This document shows, piece after piece, positions 42,863-53,304 of a DNA stretch of 64,000 bases; the stretch's first letter is position 1, and the number at the start of each line of letters is the position of its first letter. The notes below the pieces were generated by a model. That model was not told the origin of the DNA and ran no database searches. It saw only the letters and a program-made list of their open reading frames with translations. The stretch covers positions 62,001 through 126,000 of the forward strand of contig NZ_JAAIIH010000001.1 in NCBI RefSeq assembly GCF_012932365.1, written 5' to 3'. The position numbers were made by a program, and so were the translations under genes. The stretch is from Bifidobacterium moraviense. Lineage in GTDB: Bacteria > Actinomycetota > Actinomycetes > Actinomycetales > Bifidobacteriaceae.

Positions 42863-43705
42863 ATGCTGGTATTCGACGAGACAATCAGCGGCATCGACGA
42901 CACTGAGGCGCGATTCCGCGGCTACGTGATCGAGAACTACGCGGACATGGACGCCGAGCGGACCCGTCCGGCCGTGCTCATCCTGCCCGGCGGGGGATAC
43001 CGCCGGACGTCCGCGCGCGAGGCCGAGCCGATCGCGCGCAGGATGCTCGGCTACGGCTATCAGGCGTTCATCCTCGACTACTCGTGCGCGCCGTCCACGT
43101 ATCCGGTGGCGCTGCTGGAGACCGCCGAGGCGATGCGCCGCATTCGCGAGCACGCCGCCGAATGGCACATCGACCCGAATGCGATCGTGGTGTGCGGCTT
43201 CTCTGCGGGCGGGCATGCGGCGGCATTGTTTGCCGAGCGCTGGAACGGCGAGGAGACCCGCGCGCACGGCTACGATCCCGAGTCGATCCGACCGAACGGC
43301 CTGCTGCTTGGCTACCCGGTCATCACGTCCGGCCCGTACGCGCACCGTGGTTCGGTGGAGCATCTGCTGGGGCCGCGCGGCAAGGACGACCCCGCCCTGC
43401 TCGACCTGTTCTCGTTGGAGAAGCACGTGACGCGCGACGTGCCGCCCACATTCGTATGGACCACCGTGACCGACGAGACGGTGCCGGTGCAGAACACACT
43501 GCTGTTCGTCAACGCGCTGGTCGCCGCCGGCGTGAACGTGGAGGTGCACGTCTTCCCCGAGGGGCGCCACGGCTCCGCGCTCGGCACCAACGAGACCGAC
43601 AACGCCGACCGCTGGATCGGCGACCTCACGTGCGTGCAGCCGTGGCCGGACCTCGCGGACGCGTGGATTCGCGGCCGCTTCCCCGCCGCCACCGCGTGGA
43701 AGTGA
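42863..43705 (+). CDS. Alpha/beta hydrolase (carboxylesterase/acetyl xylan esterase-like)
   Basis: A 280-residue hydrolase. PGGGYRRTS near residue 45 supplies the oxyanion loop, GFSAGGHAAAL near 111-121 holds the nucleophile, and the distal acid and His are in TDETVP and GRHGSALG. The PGGGY type belongs to esterases that deacetylate sugars (BD-FAE, axe). No signal peptide. AAGGAG lies 6 nt before the ATG at 42863. The frame is open upstream to 42797. Confidence 0.87.
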   Translation: MLVFDETISGIDDTEARFRGYVIENYADMDAERTRPAVLILPGGGYRRTSAREAEPIARRMLGYGYQAFILDYSCAPSTYPVALLETAEAMRRIREHAAEWHIDPNAIVVCGFSAGGHAAALFAERWNGEETRAHGYDPESIRPNGLLLGYPVITSGPYAHRGSVEHLLGPRGKDDPALLDLFSLEKHVTRDVPPTFVWTTVTDETVPVQNTLLFVNALVAAGVNVEVHVFPEGRHGSALGTNETDNADRWIGDLTCVQPWPDLADAWIRGRFPAATAWK

Positions 43706-43804
43706 GCGGGGAGCCGAGGACGCCGGACCGGCCGCGTGACCCGCCGCGGGGCGCCGATTACGCCCTGCGCATGAGCGTTTCCATCGGTTTTCCCAATGGT
43801 TCGC

Positions 43805-43810
43805 TAGGCT
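43805..43810 (+). promoter_or_regulatory. Leaderless -10 box TAGGCT of the UPF0182 gene
   Basis: TAGGCT ends 6 nt before the ATG at 43817, without a Shine-Dalgarno. Confidence 0.5.
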
Positions 43811-43816
43811 GGGACC

Positions 43817-46800
43817 ATGTCTTTCTTCGATGTGTTCGGCGGCATCTTCGACCCCGATTTCGACCCGCGCAATCCCCGTGACCCCCGCAGGCCCCGCAAC
43901 GGACACGCCTCGGGACGATCCGACGACGATCCGATCATCCTCGACGTCGAGACCGACGGCGACGAGTCGCACGGCACGGGAGACCGGCCCGACTCCGCCG
44001 CGGGCGCGCCGCCGCGACGCCCCTCGGCGCCGCGTCTCACGCGCGACGCCGGACGTCCCCGCTCCTCGCGCGGCGTCCGCCTGCTGTGGGCCGTCGTCAT
44101 CGTGCTCGTCGTGGCGGCCGGCCTGTTCTTCGGCCTGTCGCACTTCATCACCGACCTCATGTGGTACGGCCAGCTCGGCTTCGTCTCGGTGGTCTGGACG
44201 CAGCTCGGCGTCAAGGTGGGTCTGTGGATCGCCTACGCGCTGCTCATGGCGCTGGTGACGTTCGTCTCCGCGTGGCTCGCCATCCGCGCGCGCCCCGATT
44301 CGGCGGACGGCTCCACGATCCGCGTCAACGGCGACGTGATCGAGGTGGGCAAGGGCGTGAGCTCGAAGCGCGCCCTGCGCATCGCCGTCGTGGTGTCCCT
44401 GGTCGTGGGCGCGGCGTTCGGTTCGCAGTTCAACGCCAACTGGTCCGAGATCCTGCTCATGTTCCACAACCAGTCGTTCGGCGTGACGGACCCGCAGTTC
44501 GGCATCGACAACGGCTTCTACGTGTTCGTGCTGCCCGGCCTGCAGCTCGTGGCCGGCGCCGCGCAGCTGCTGCTGGTGGTGGGCGCCGTGTTCTCGCTCG
44601 TCACGCACTTCCTCATGGGCGGCATCCGTCTGCGGATGCCCGTGCACGGCAGGTCCATCCTCAGCGTCACCACGCGCGCCCGCCGTCAGCTCGGCATCTG
44701 GCTCATCGTCAACGCGCTGCTCGCCGCCGCGCGCATGGTCCTCGGCATGTTCGACCAGCTCACCGCGGCAGGCGACCGCGTCACCGGCGCCACCTACGTG
44801 TCCGTGCACGCCACCATCCCCATGACCGTCGTCACCGCAGTGCTGGTCGCGCTGCTCGGCGTGGTGCTCGGCGTGTGGATCATGAACGCGAAGGCGCTCG
44901 GGGGAGGGACCCCGGCCGCGTCGCCGATGGCCGCGCTGCGCCTGTGGCGCACGCCGGTGGTGTCCGTGGCGATCGTCATGGTGGCCGCGCTGGTGCTCAA
45001 CGTGGTCTGGCCGGTGCTGCTGCAGCGCTTCAAGGTCAACCCGAACGCGCAGGAGCTCGAATCCACGTACATCCAGCGCAACATCGACGCCACCGTCGCC
45101 GCCTACGGTCTGGGCGACATCCAGACCGAGGAGTACGACGCCTCCACGCAGGGTAAGAGCGGGGCGCTCTCGCAGAACGCCGAGACCACCGCGCAGATCC
45201 GTCTGCTGGACCCGCAGGTCGTCTCCGCCACGTTCAAGCAGCTCCAGCAGTCCAAGCAGTACTACACCTTCGCGGACACGCTCGCCGTGGACAAGTACGA
45301 CGTGAACGGCGAAAGCCAAGACACGGTGATCGCCGCGCGCGAGATCAACCTCGACGGCAACGACAACCGCAACTGGGTCAACGACCACACCGTGTACACG
45401 CACGGCTACGGCGTGGTGGCGGCCTATGGCAACAAGGTGACCGCCGACGGCCAGCCCGAGTTCTTCGAGAAGGACATCCCCACCTCCGGCGCCCTGACCG
45501 ACTCGCAGAAGTACGAGCCGCGCATCTACTTCTCGCCCAACGCGCCCGAGTACTCGATCGTGGGCGCGCCGGCCGGCACCGCGTCGTGGGAGTTCGATTA
45601 CCCGACCGGCTCCCAGGGCGCCACCACCACGTTCGAGGGCGACGGCGGCCCCTCGGTGGGCAACATCTTCTCCCGTCTGCTCTATGCGGTGCGCTTCGGC
45701 TCCGACCAGATCCTGTTCTCTGACCGCGTCACCTCCGAATCGCAGATCCTGTACGACCGCAGCCCGCGCGAGCGCGTCGCCAAGGTGGCTCCGTACCTCA
45801 CGCTCGACGGACGCGTCTACCCGGCCGTGGTGGACGGACGCGTCAAGTGGATCGTGGACGGCTACACCACGTCCGCGAACTACCCGTACTCGCAGACCGT
45901 GGACCTGGGCGAGGCCACCGAGGACTCCACCACGGAGACGTCGTCCACCATCAAGGGGCTGAACTCGCAGAAGGCCAACTACATCCGCAACTCCGTCAAG
46001 GCCACCGTTGACGCCTACGACGGCTCGGTGGACCTGTACGTGTGGGACGAGAACGACCCCGTCATCCGGGCATGGCAGCAGATCTTCCCCGGCCAGTACC
46101 ACTCCGTCTCCGAGATCTCCGGCGACCTCATGAGCCACATGCGCTACCCGGAGAGCCTGTTCAAGGTGCAGCGCGAGCTGCTCGCCAAGTACCACGTGCG
46201 CTCCGCCAGCCAGTTCTTCTCCGGCGAGGACTTCTGGCAGACGCCCACCGACCCCACCGAGTCCGACGCGCAGCGTTCGCAGGGCATCAAGCAGCCGCCC
46301 TACTACCTTACCCTGCAGACCGGCGGCAGCAACGAGCCGATCTTCTCGCTCACCTCCACGTACATCCCCGCGGGCACCGCCACGCGCGAGATCCTCACCG
46401 GATTCCTGTCCGTGGACTCCGACGCGGGCGGCACGGCGGGCGTGATCGGCGCGAACTACGGCACGCTCAGGCTCATGGAGCTGCCCAAGAACACCAACGT
46501 GCCCGGCCCCGGGCAGGCGCAGAACAACTTCAACGCCAACGCGGACGTGTCCAAGGAGCTGAACCTCCTGCAGTCCGGCTCCACGAACGTGGTGCGAGGC
46601 AACCTGCTCACGCTGCCCATCGGCGGCGGACTGGTGTACGTGCAACCCGTATACGTGCAGTCCAGCGGCACCACGAGCTTCCCGCTCATGAAGAAGGTGC
46701 TCGTGGCGTTCGGCGATCAGGTGGGCTTCGCGGACACGCTCGACGAGGCGCTCGACCAGGTGTTCGGCGGCGATTCCGGAGCCTCCGCCGGTGACGCGGC

Positions 46801-47113
46801 CAACTCCGACGGCAAGGAGACCACCAGGCCGCAGATCGGTGACGCGTCCGGCGGCGCATCGGGCGGCACGAACGCGAACGGCGGCGCGTCGTCCGGTTCC
46901 ACCGCCACGCCGTCGCCCTCGCCGTCCCCGTCGGGTTCCGCGTCGCCCGGCACGGCGTCCGGTTCCGCGGACCTGAAGCAGGCCCTGCAGGACGCCTCGC
47001 AGGCCATGAAGGACTCCGACGCCGCCATGAAGAACGGCGACTGGACCGCCTACGGCGAGGCGCAGAAGAAGCTGCAGGACGCGCTGAACAAGGCGCTCGC
47101 CGCGCAGCAGTAG
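43817..47113 (+). CDS. UPF0182 family integral membrane protein
   Basis: A 1098-residue protein found across actinobacteria. An acidic N-terminus (residues 1-95, Asp/Pro/Arg-rich) precedes about seven TM helices (about 95-400), then a long extracytoplasmic part with the family sequences WVNDHTVYTHGYG and PEYSIVGAPAGTASWEFDYP. The end carries a Ser/Pro/Thr-rich stretch and a helical tail rich in Lys and Gln. Function unknown. The start is leaderless by its TAGGCT box. It has no obvious operon partner. Confidence 0.93.
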   Translation: MSFFDVFGGIFDPDFDPRNPRDPRRPRNGHASGRSDDDPIILDVETDGDESHGTGDRPDSAAGAPPRRPSAPRLTRDAGRPRSSRGVRLLWAVVIVLVVAAGLFFGLSHFITDLMWYGQLGFVSVVWTQLGVKVGLWIAYALLMALVTFVSAWLAIRARPDSADGSTIRVNGDVIEVGKGVSSKRALRIAVVVSLVVGAAFGSQFNANWSEILLMFHNQSFGVTDPQFGIDNGFYVFVLPGLQLVAGAAQLLLVVGAVFSLVTHFLMGGIRLRMPVHGRSILSVTTRARRQLGIWLIVNALLAAARMVLGMFDQLTAAGDRVTGATYVSVHATIPMTVVTAVLVALLGVVLGVWIMNAKALGGGTPAASPMAALRLWRTPVVSVAIVMVAALVLNVVWPVLLQRFKVNPNAQELESTYIQRNIDATVAAYGLGDIQTEEYDASTQGKSGALSQNAETTAQIRLLDPQVVSATFKQLQQSKQYYTFADTLAVDKYDVNGESQDTVIAAREINLDGNDNRNWVNDHTVYTHGYGVVAAYGNKVTADGQPEFFEKDIPTSGALTDSQKYEPRIYFSPNAPEYSIVGAPAGTASWEFDYPTGSQGATTTFEGDGGPSVGNIFSRLLYAVRFGSDQILFSDRVTSESQILYDRSPRERVAKVAPYLTLDGRVYPAVVDGRVKWIVDGYTTSANYPYSQTVDLGEATEDSTTETSSTIKGLNSQKANYIRNSVKATVDAYDGSVDLYVWDENDPVIRAWQQIFPGQYHSVSEISGDLMSHMRYPESLFKVQRELLAKYHVRSASQFFSGEDFWQTPTDPTESDAQRSQGIKQPPYYLTLQTGGSNEPIFSLTSTYIPAGTATREILTGFLSVDSDAGGTAGVIGANYGTLRLMELPKNTNVPGPGQAQNNFNANADVSKELNLLQSGSTNVVRGNLLTLPIGGGLVYVQPVYVQSSGTTSFPLMKKVLVAFGDQVGFADTLDEALDQVFGGDSGASAGDAANSDGKETTRPQIGDASGGASGGTNANGGASSGSTATPSPSPSPSGSASPGTASGSADLKQALQDASQAMKDSDAAMKNGDWTAYGEAQKKLQDALNKALAAQQ

Positions 47114-47120
47114 CCCTCGG

Positions 47121-47299
47121 AGTCAGCTCCGTTCCCGTCATCCTCAACGGAGCCGCTCCGTCCCCGTTCATCATGAACAGGGCCGCCCCGCTCCCCGTCA
47201 TCCTGAGCGGGCCGCTCCGTTCCCCGTCATCCTGAGCGGAGGCGGAACGCCGGAGTCGAAGGATCCCTGACCACCTCGGCCAAGGATCCTTCGACTTGT
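47121..47299. repeat. Interspersed repeat cluster, decayed
   Basis: Four or five partial left ends of the CCGTCATCCTGAGCG repeat follow each other, the last continuing into a GAGTCGAAGGATCC half and its inverse near 47280-47299. The gap 47114-47342 contains nothing else. Confidence 0.75.
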
Positions 47300-47342
47300 T
47301 CATCCCCACGAGTCCCATATCCCCAACGGCAATCGAGTTTCC

Positions 47343-47864
47343 ATGACGTCTTCCTCTCCCTACCGCATCCGCATCGTCTCCGCCGCCGACGAGTCCGCCG
47401 TGCAGGCCATCGCGGACATCTACAACGCCGCCGTCGTCGCCGGAGGCTCCACCGCGGATCTGGAACCGCAGATGCTCGACCAGCGCCGCGCATGGGTGGC
47501 CTCGCACCACGATCCGTACGTGGTCGCCGTGATCGAGGACGGCGAATCCGGACGCATCGTCGGCTTCGGCGCGCTGTCCGTGTACTACGACCGTCCCGGC
47601 TACGACGGCGTGACCGACCTCGCCTACTACATCGCTCCCGAGGCGCAGGGCAGGGGAGCGGGCACCGCGATGCTCGAGTGGCTGCTCGCCGAGGCGCGTC
47701 GCCGCGGCATGCGCAAGGCCATCGGCGTCATCTTCGCGGACAATGCCGGCTCCGTCGCGCTCATGCACCGCTTCGGCTTCGCCCGGTTCGGTCTGTTGCC
47801 GTCCGCCGCCACCGACGCGACCGGCATGATGCACGATATGTCGTACTGGTATCTCGATCTGTGA
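47343..47864 (+). CDS. GNAT acetyltransferase (phosphinothricin acetyltransferase-like)
   Basis: A 173-residue N-acetyltransferase. IADIYNAAVVAGGSTADLEP near residues 23-42 fits the PAT/YncA branch, followed by the acetyl-CoA loop APEAQGRGAGTAML and DNAGSVALMHRFGFARFG at motif B. Members acetylate amino-acid analogues such as methionine sulfone or phosphinothricin. The ATG at 47343 has no clear ribosome site. It stands alone. Confidence 0.85.
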   Translation: MTSSSPYRIRIVSAADESAVQAIADIYNAAVVAGGSTADLEPQMLDQRRAWVASHHDPYVVAVIEDGESGRIVGFGALSVYYDRPGYDGVTDLAYYIAPEAQGRGAGTAMLEWLLAEARRRGMRKAIGVIFADNAGSVALMHRFGFARFGLLPSAATDATGMMHDMSYWYLDL

Positions 47865-47993
47865 TGATTTCGGTCCTGTGATGCCTGTGGTCCTGCGACG
47901 TCGTCCGTCCAATGACGTCACCGTATCGGCAACGTAGATCGCGCCGTGACATCGTTGTTTCCGCGTGCGGGCGCGGTCCGAAGCGAACGCGCG

Positions 47994-47999
47994 TACCGT
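47994..47999 (+). promoter_or_regulatory. Leaderless -10 box TACCGT
   Basis: TACCGT ends 7 nt before the ATG at 48007, without a ribosome site. Confidence 0.45.
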
Positions 48000-48006
48000 G
48001 GGCCGC

Positions 48007-48978
48007 ATGAAGGACGACACGAGACATGACGTCATCGACCCCTTCGCCGCCGAGACGCGGCCGAACGGCGTGGTGAGCGCCCGCGACCGCGCCGCGCTGC
48101 GGCGCATCCGCATCAAGGCGATCGCGTGGACGCTGCTGTTCGCGGCGCTGGCGGCCGGCGCCGTGGCCGCATACCGCACCGCCGCGTATCCGTGGTTCGG
48201 CTGGAGCGCATTGGCGGCGCTCGTCGTGGCCGGCACCTATCTGGTCGGCTGGTCGCGCGGAGCCCGGCAGCTCGCCGCGGCGGACGACGGCGACGAGATC
48301 GCCTGCCGGTACACGCTTGAGGGGCCGGTGTTCGGCTCGGTCGAATGGTGGTGGAGCGCCTCGCCGGTGATCAGGCGCCACGACCGCGGCAGGCTTGCCA
48401 TCATGGGCGTGCTCATGGCGTTCGTCGCGGCAGCGTTCGCCGCGCTTGCCGTGGTCACGTGGCTCGTTCTGCATATGGAGCCGTTGTTCGCTGTTGCGTC
48501 CGCGCTGCTTGTCGTGCCGCCGCTGGCGCTGTGCGTGGTCTGCTTCGCGTTCCTGGCGCACCCGTCGGCCCGAGCCGTGCAATGGTTCGTTCGGGCGCGG
48601 TGGGGATGCTGGGGCTATCTGGTCGTCGCTGCGGGTGTGCTGCTGTTCCTCGGCCGCGACGAGCGGAACGTGGCGCAGATCATCGCCGTGTTCGCCGTCA
48701 TGGGCACGCTCGTCTCGTCCGGCGCCATCGGACTGCGGTCCGTCGCCGCCGCGTCGCTCGAACGTCAGGGAGCCTTCACGCCGCAGCGCGCTCGCATCGA
48801 CGCCGACCTGCGGCGCATGGCCGCCGAGGATCCGCAGAGCGCTCTGGACGATGCGGCGATGTCGCGCGTGAACCGCCGCCGCGAGCGCCGCAACCTTGTG
48901 CGTGCGGCGCTGGGCGTCGCCGCGTTCCTGCTCATCGTCGCCGCAGAGTCGCTCGCACGGTACCGCTTCCACGTCTAG
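48007..48978 (+). CDS. Hypothetical multi-spanning membrane protein
   Basis: A 323-residue protein with about seven TM helices (two near 38-80, two near 140-185, two near 205-245, one near 298-316). A soluble stretch between helices 2 and 3 holds GDEIACRYTLEGPVF. The N-terminus and last third are basic. No family recognised. Start supported by the leaderless box. Confidence 0.7.
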   Translation: MKDDTRHDVIDPFAAETRPNGVVSARDRAALRRIRIKAIAWTLLFAALAAGAVAAYRTAAYPWFGWSALAALVVAGTYLVGWSRGARQLAAADDGDEIACRYTLEGPVFGSVEWWWSASPVIRRHDRGRLAIMGVLMAFVAAAFAALAVVTWLVLHMEPLFAVASALLVVPPLALCVVCFAFLAHPSARAVQWFVRARWGCWGYLVVAAGVLLFLGRDERNVAQIIAVFAVMGTLVSSGAIGLRSVAAASLERQGAFTPQRARIDADLRRMAAEDPQSALDDAAMSRVNRRRERRNLVRAALGVAAFLLIVAAESLARYRFHV

Positions 48979-49045
48979 CGGGCGTCACTGGCAGGGCAGC
49001 GTTTGGCCGCGCTGCCGCAGACAGGGGAAGATCAGGCCGTCCGGG

Positions 49046-49051
49046 TAGAAT
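49046..49051 (+). promoter_or_regulatory. -10 box TAGAAT of pth-mfd
   Basis: TAGAAT lies 54 bases before the pth ATG and should drive both genes. Confidence 0.45.
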
Positions 49052-49105
49052 CTCCTCGGTTTGACGCCCCGATCGACGAGGGCACGGATGAGGGAGAGGA
49101 CGCAC

Positions 49106-49705
49106 ATGGCATCGGATTTCTGGCTGATCGTGGGACTGGGCAACCCGGGCGCGAAGTATGAGAACACGCGCCACAACATGGGATTCATGACGGCGGACGT
49201 GCTTGCGGAGCGCTGGTCCGTCGCCTTCGCCGACCACAAGGGTCTCGCCAAGCTCGGCAAGGGCGTCATGAACCTGCAGGGCCGCAACGTGAAGTTCTTC
49301 CTCGCCAAGCCGCTCACCTACATGAACGACTCCGGCAACGCCGTCGCCTCCATCAGCGCGTACTACCAGATCCAGCCGGACCACATCGTGGTGATCCACG
49401 ACGACATGGACCTCGACTTCGGCCGCATCAAGGTCAAGGCGGGCGGCTCCGCAGGCGGCCACAACGGCATCAAGTCCATCGACCGTTCGCTCGGCACGCC
49501 CAAGTACGCCCGCGTGCGCATGGGCGTCGGCCACGCGGCCCGCGGCCCGCACGCGCACGACAACACCGTCAACTGGGTGCTCGGCGGCTTCGGCCCCGAC
49601 CAGCGCAGGCAGCTGCCGGACTTCCTGATGGACGGCGCCGACGCGGCCGAGATGATCATCTTCGACGGCCTCGCCAAGACGCAGGAGCACTTCAATGGCC
49701 GCTGA
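49106..49705 (+). CDS. pth: Peptidyl-tRNA hydrolase
   Basis: A 199-residue enzyme that frees tRNA from stalled peptidyl-tRNA. Motifs: GLGNPG at 10-15, TRHNMGF with the catalytic His23, PLTYMNDSG, HDDMDLDFGRIK and GGSAGGHNGIKS. Length normal. GGGAGAGGA supports the ATG at 49106; an ATG at 49088 is possible. The stop overlaps the mfd start by 11 bases, so the two are translationally coupled. Confidence 0.97.
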   Translation: MASDFWLIVGLGNPGAKYENTRHNMGFMTADVLAERWSVAFADHKGLAKLGKGVMNLQGRNVKFFLAKPLTYMNDSGNAVASISAYYQIQPDHIVVIHDDMDLDFGRIKVKAGGSAGGHNGIKSIDRSLGTPKYARVRMGVGHAARGPHAHDNTVNWVLGGFGPDQRRQLPDFLMDGADAAEMIIFDGLAKTQEHFNGR

Positions 49706-52700
49706 CGCGACGATCGCATCCCACGGCTCGCTCGTCGGCGTGCTCGACGCGCTCAGACGCGACGCGAACTTCGAGGCGCTCGCCAAAGGCCGCATCGACG
49801 TGCCCGAATCCGACGTGGACCCCACGCTGACCATCGGCATTCCCGACGGCCTGCGTCCGGCGCTCGCCGCCGCCACGGCCAGACGTGCGCCCGTGGTGCT
49901 CGTGGTCGCATCCGGCCGCGAAGCCGAGGAGACCGTGGACGCGCTGCGCTCCTGGTACGACGGCGCTCCGAACGACATCGCCCAGCTGGAGGCGTGGGAA
50001 ACGCTGCCGCACGAGCGTCTGAGCCCCCGGTCCGACACGGTCGCCAGCCGCATGGCCGTATTCCGCCGCCTGAAGCACCCGGATGCCGGCAACCCGATGT
50101 TCGGGCCGATCCGCGTGCTCGTCATGCCGATCCGCTCGCTCATCCAGCCGGTCGTCGAAGGCCTCGGCGACGTCGATCCGCTCGTGTTCACCGTGGGGGA
50201 GGAGCTGCCGCTCGACGAAGCGGGCCGGCGTCTCGTGGAGAACGCGTACACGCGCGCCGACCTCGTCATGGACCGCGGCGAGTTCGCCGTGCGCGGCGGC
50301 ATCCTCGACGTGTTCCCGCCCACTGCGCCGCACCCGGTGCGCATCGAGTTCTTCGGCGACGAGATCGACTCCATCCGCGAGTTCCACGCCTCCGACCAGC
50401 GCACGTACGGCGAGGGACTCAAGACCATCTGGGCCACGCCCTGCCGCGAGCTGCAGCTCACCGAGGCGATCCGCAATCGCGCCAAGGCGCTCATCGGATC
50501 CATCCCCAACGCCGAGGACATGCTCGAATCCATCGCCAACGCGATCCCCGTGGAAGGCATGGAGTCGCTGCTGCCCGCGCTCGTGGACCATCTGGAGCCG
50601 GTCGCGTCCATGCTGCCGAAGCATGCCGTGGTGATGCTGTCCGACCCGGAGAAGCTGCGCCGGTCCGCCGAGGATCTGGCCAAGACCGCCAACGAGTTCC
50701 TCGCCGCCAGCTGGCACGTGGCCGCATCCGGGCATGGCGCCGGCGCGCCGATCAGCTTCGACGAGGCCAGCTTCCTCGACTACGGCGAGACCATGTCGTC
50801 GCTCGCGTTCAGCGAGCATGACGTGTGGAAGCTCACCAGCTTCGGCGTCGACGAGTCGCGCGAAGGGCACGTGCAGGTCGCCGCCACGGCACCTGAATCG
50901 TTCCGCGGCAGCGAGGACAAGGCCCACGCCGGCATCGAAGGGCTTATCGACCAGGGCTACGAGGTGGCCGTCACCGCCGCCGCGCAGGGCACGCTGACCA
51001 GGCTCGTGCGCGCCATCCACGAGACCGGCATCGCCTCGGTCGAGCCGATCCGCTCGCGCGCGATCGACGGCTTCGTCGACAGCGCCGCGAAGGTGGCCCT
51101 GCTCACCGAACGCGACCTGACGGGCCGCACGTCCGCCGCGGGCGTGGCCAAGACGCCCAAGCGCCGCCGCAAGGCCATCGACCTCATGGAGCTCAAGCCC
51201 GGCGACTTCGTCGTGCACGAGCAGCACGGCATCGGCCGCTTCGTCGGCATGCGCCAGCGCACCATCGGCACCGGCGCCAACCAGACCACGCGCGAGTACC
51301 TCATCATCGAATACGCGCCCAGCAAGCGCGGCGCCCCCGCCGACAAGCTGTTCATCCCCACCGACCAGCTCGACCAGGTGAGCAAGTACATCGGCGCCGA
51401 AGTGCCCAAGCTCAACAAGCTGGGCGGCTCCGACTGGGCGGCCACCAAGGCCAAGGCGCGCAAGCACGTGCACGAGATCGCCGAGGATCTGGTCAGGCTG
51501 TACTCGGCGCGCCAGCGCACCGCCGGCTTCGCGTTCAGCCCCGACACCCCGTGGCAGAAGGAATTGGAGGACGCGTTCCCGTATCAGGAGACCGCCGACC
51601 AGCTCACCACCATCGACGAGGTCAAGGCCGACATGGAGAAGCCGGTGCCCATGGACCGCCTGATCTGCGGCGACGTGGGCTTCGGCAAGACCGAGATCGC
51701 CGTGCGCGCCGCGTTCAAGGCCGTGCAGGACGGCAAGCAGGTGGCCGTGCTCGTGCCCACCACGCTGCTCGTGCAGCAGCACTACGAGACGTTCACCGAA
51801 CGCTACGAGGGCTTCCCCGTCAACGTGGCCGCCATGAGCCGCTTTCAGACCGCCAAGGAGATCAACGAGACGATCGAGGGGCTCGAGGCCGGCACCGTGG
51901 ACGTGGTCATCGGCACGCACAAGCTGCTCAACCCGAAGATCAAGTTCAAGGACCTCGGCCTCGTCATCATCGACGAGGAGCAGCGCTTCGGCGTCGAGCA
52001 CAAGGAGACGCTCAAGGCCCTGAGGACCAACGTGGACGTGCTGAGCCTGTCCGCCACGCCCATCCCGCGCACGCTGGAGATGGCCGTCACCGGCATCCGC
52101 GAGATGTCCACGCTCGCCACGCCGCCCGAGGACCGCCTGCCCGTGCTCACCTACGTGGGCGCCTACGAGGATGCGCAGGTCACGGCGGCCGTGCGGCGCG
52201 AGCTGCTGCGCGGCGGGCAGGTGTTCTACGTGCACAACCGCGTGCAGGACATTGCGCGCATCGCCGCGAAGATCCACGAGCTCGTGCCCGAAGCGAAGGT
52301 CGGCATCGCGCACGGCAAGATGGGCGAGAAGCAGCTTGACCAGATCATCCGCGACTTCTGGCATCGCGACATCGACGTGCTCGTGTGCACGACGATCATC
52401 GAAACGGGACTGGATATCTCGAACGCGAACACGCTGATCGTGGACCACGCGGACCGGTTCGGCCTCTCGCAGCTGCACCAGCTGCGCGGACGCGTGGGCC
52501 GCGGCCGCGAGCGCGCGTACGCGTACTTCCTGTACGATCCGAGCAAGCCGATGACCCAGCAGTCGCATGACCGTCTGGCGACGATCGCGCAGAACACGGC
52601 GCTCGGCTCCGGCTTCGACGTGGCCATGAAGGACCTGGAGCTGCGCGGCACCGGCAACCTGCTGGGCGACGAGCAGTCCGGGCACATCGAGGGCGTGGGC

Positions 52701-53240
52701 TTCGACCTGTACATCCGCATGGTGTCCGAGGCCGTGGAGCAGTACAAGGAGCCGGAGCGCACCGAGCCGGTGGCCGTGAGCATCGACCTGCCCGTCGAGG
52801 CGTCGATTCCCGTGGACTACATCGACTCCGACAAGCTGCGTCTGGAGGCGTACCGCAAGCTCGCCGCCGCGCGTACTGAGGACGATCTCAGGGATCTTGC
52901 CGAGGAGCTCACGGACCGCTACGGCAAGCTGCCCGAGGAGTTCGAGACGCTGTTCGGCGTGGCGCGGCTGCGCGCCAAGGCGCGTGCGCTCGGCATCAGC
53001 GAGATCATCGCGCAGGGCAGGAACGTGCGCATTGCGAAGATCGATCCGCCCGAATCCATGCAGATGCGCATCAACCGCATCTACAAGGGCGCGCAGTACC
53101 GTCCCGTCACGCACACGTATCTCATTCCCACGCCGTTCGCCGGCTCGCTCGGCTCCGGTCCGATGAGCGGCGAACAGGTGATGGACTGGACCAGCGATCT
53201 GCTCAACGACCTCGCGTGGAAACCGCAGACGCACAGGTAG
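49695..53240 (+). CDS. mfd: Transcription-repair coupling factor
   Basis: A 1181-residue Mfd. Order: UvrB-like N-terminal domains (about 1-400), the RNA-polymerase interaction domain KPGDFVVHEQHGIGRFVGM near 500, motor motifs GDVGFGKTEIAVRAAF near 655, DEEQRFGV near 760, GRVGRGRERAYAYF near 930, and the C-terminal TRCF domain. It displaces RNA polymerase stalled at DNA lesions and recruits UvrA. Length is normal. It starts inside pth. Confidence 0.97.
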   Translation: MAADATIASHGSLVGVLDALRRDANFEALAKGRIDVPESDVDPTLTIGIPDGLRPALAAATARRAPVVLVVASGREAEETVDALRSWYDGAPNDIAQLEAWETLPHERLSPRSDTVASRMAVFRRLKHPDAGNPMFGPIRVLVMPIRSLIQPVVEGLGDVDPLVFTVGEELPLDEAGRRLVENAYTRADLVMDRGEFAVRGGILDVFPPTAPHPVRIEFFGDEIDSIREFHASDQRTYGEGLKTIWATPCRELQLTEAIRNRAKALIGSIPNAEDMLESIANAIPVEGMESLLPALVDHLEPVASMLPKHAVVMLSDPEKLRRSAEDLAKTANEFLAASWHVAASGHGAGAPISFDEASFLDYGETMSSLAFSEHDVWKLTSFGVDESREGHVQVAATAPESFRGSEDKAHAGIEGLIDQGYEVAVTAAAQGTLTRLVRAIHETGIASVEPIRSRAIDGFVDSAAKVALLTERDLTGRTSAAGVAKTPKRRRKAIDLMELKPGDFVVHEQHGIGRFVGMRQRTIGTGANQTTREYLIIEYAPSKRGAPADKLFIPTDQLDQVSKYIGAEVPKLNKLGGSDWAATKAKARKHVHEIAEDLVRLYSARQRTAGFAFSPDTPWQKELEDAFPYQETADQLTTIDEVKADMEKPVPMDRLICGDVGFGKTEIAVRAAFKAVQDGKQVAVLVPTTLLVQQHYETFTERYEGFPVNVAAMSRFQTAKEINETIEGLEAGTVDVVIGTHKLLNPKIKFKDLGLVIIDEEQRFGVEHKETLKALRTNVDVLSLSATPIPRTLEMAVTGIREMSTLATPPEDRLPVLTYVGAYEDAQVTAAVRRELLRGGQVFYVHNRVQDIARIAAKIHELVPEAKVGIAHGKMGEKQLDQIIRDFWHRDIDVLVCTTIIETGLDISNANTLIVDHADRFGLSQLHQLRGRVGRGRERAYAYFLYDPSKPMTQQSHDRLATIAQNTALGSGFDVAMKDLELRGTGNLLGDEQSGHIEGVGFDLYIRMVSEAVEQYKEPERTEPVAVSIDLPVEASIPVDYIDSDKLRLEAYRKLAAARTEDDLRDLAEELTDRYGKLPEEFETLFGVARLRAKARALGISEIIAQGRNVRIAKIDPPESMQMRINRIYKGAQYRPVTHTYLIPTPFAGSLGSGPMSGEQVMDWTSDLLNDLAWKPQTHR

Positions 53241-53304
53241 GGGAACCCGCATGTCGTCCCGGCGCATGCTTTCCTCTCCGCGGTCTGGGTGTCCTGAGAC
53301 GGGC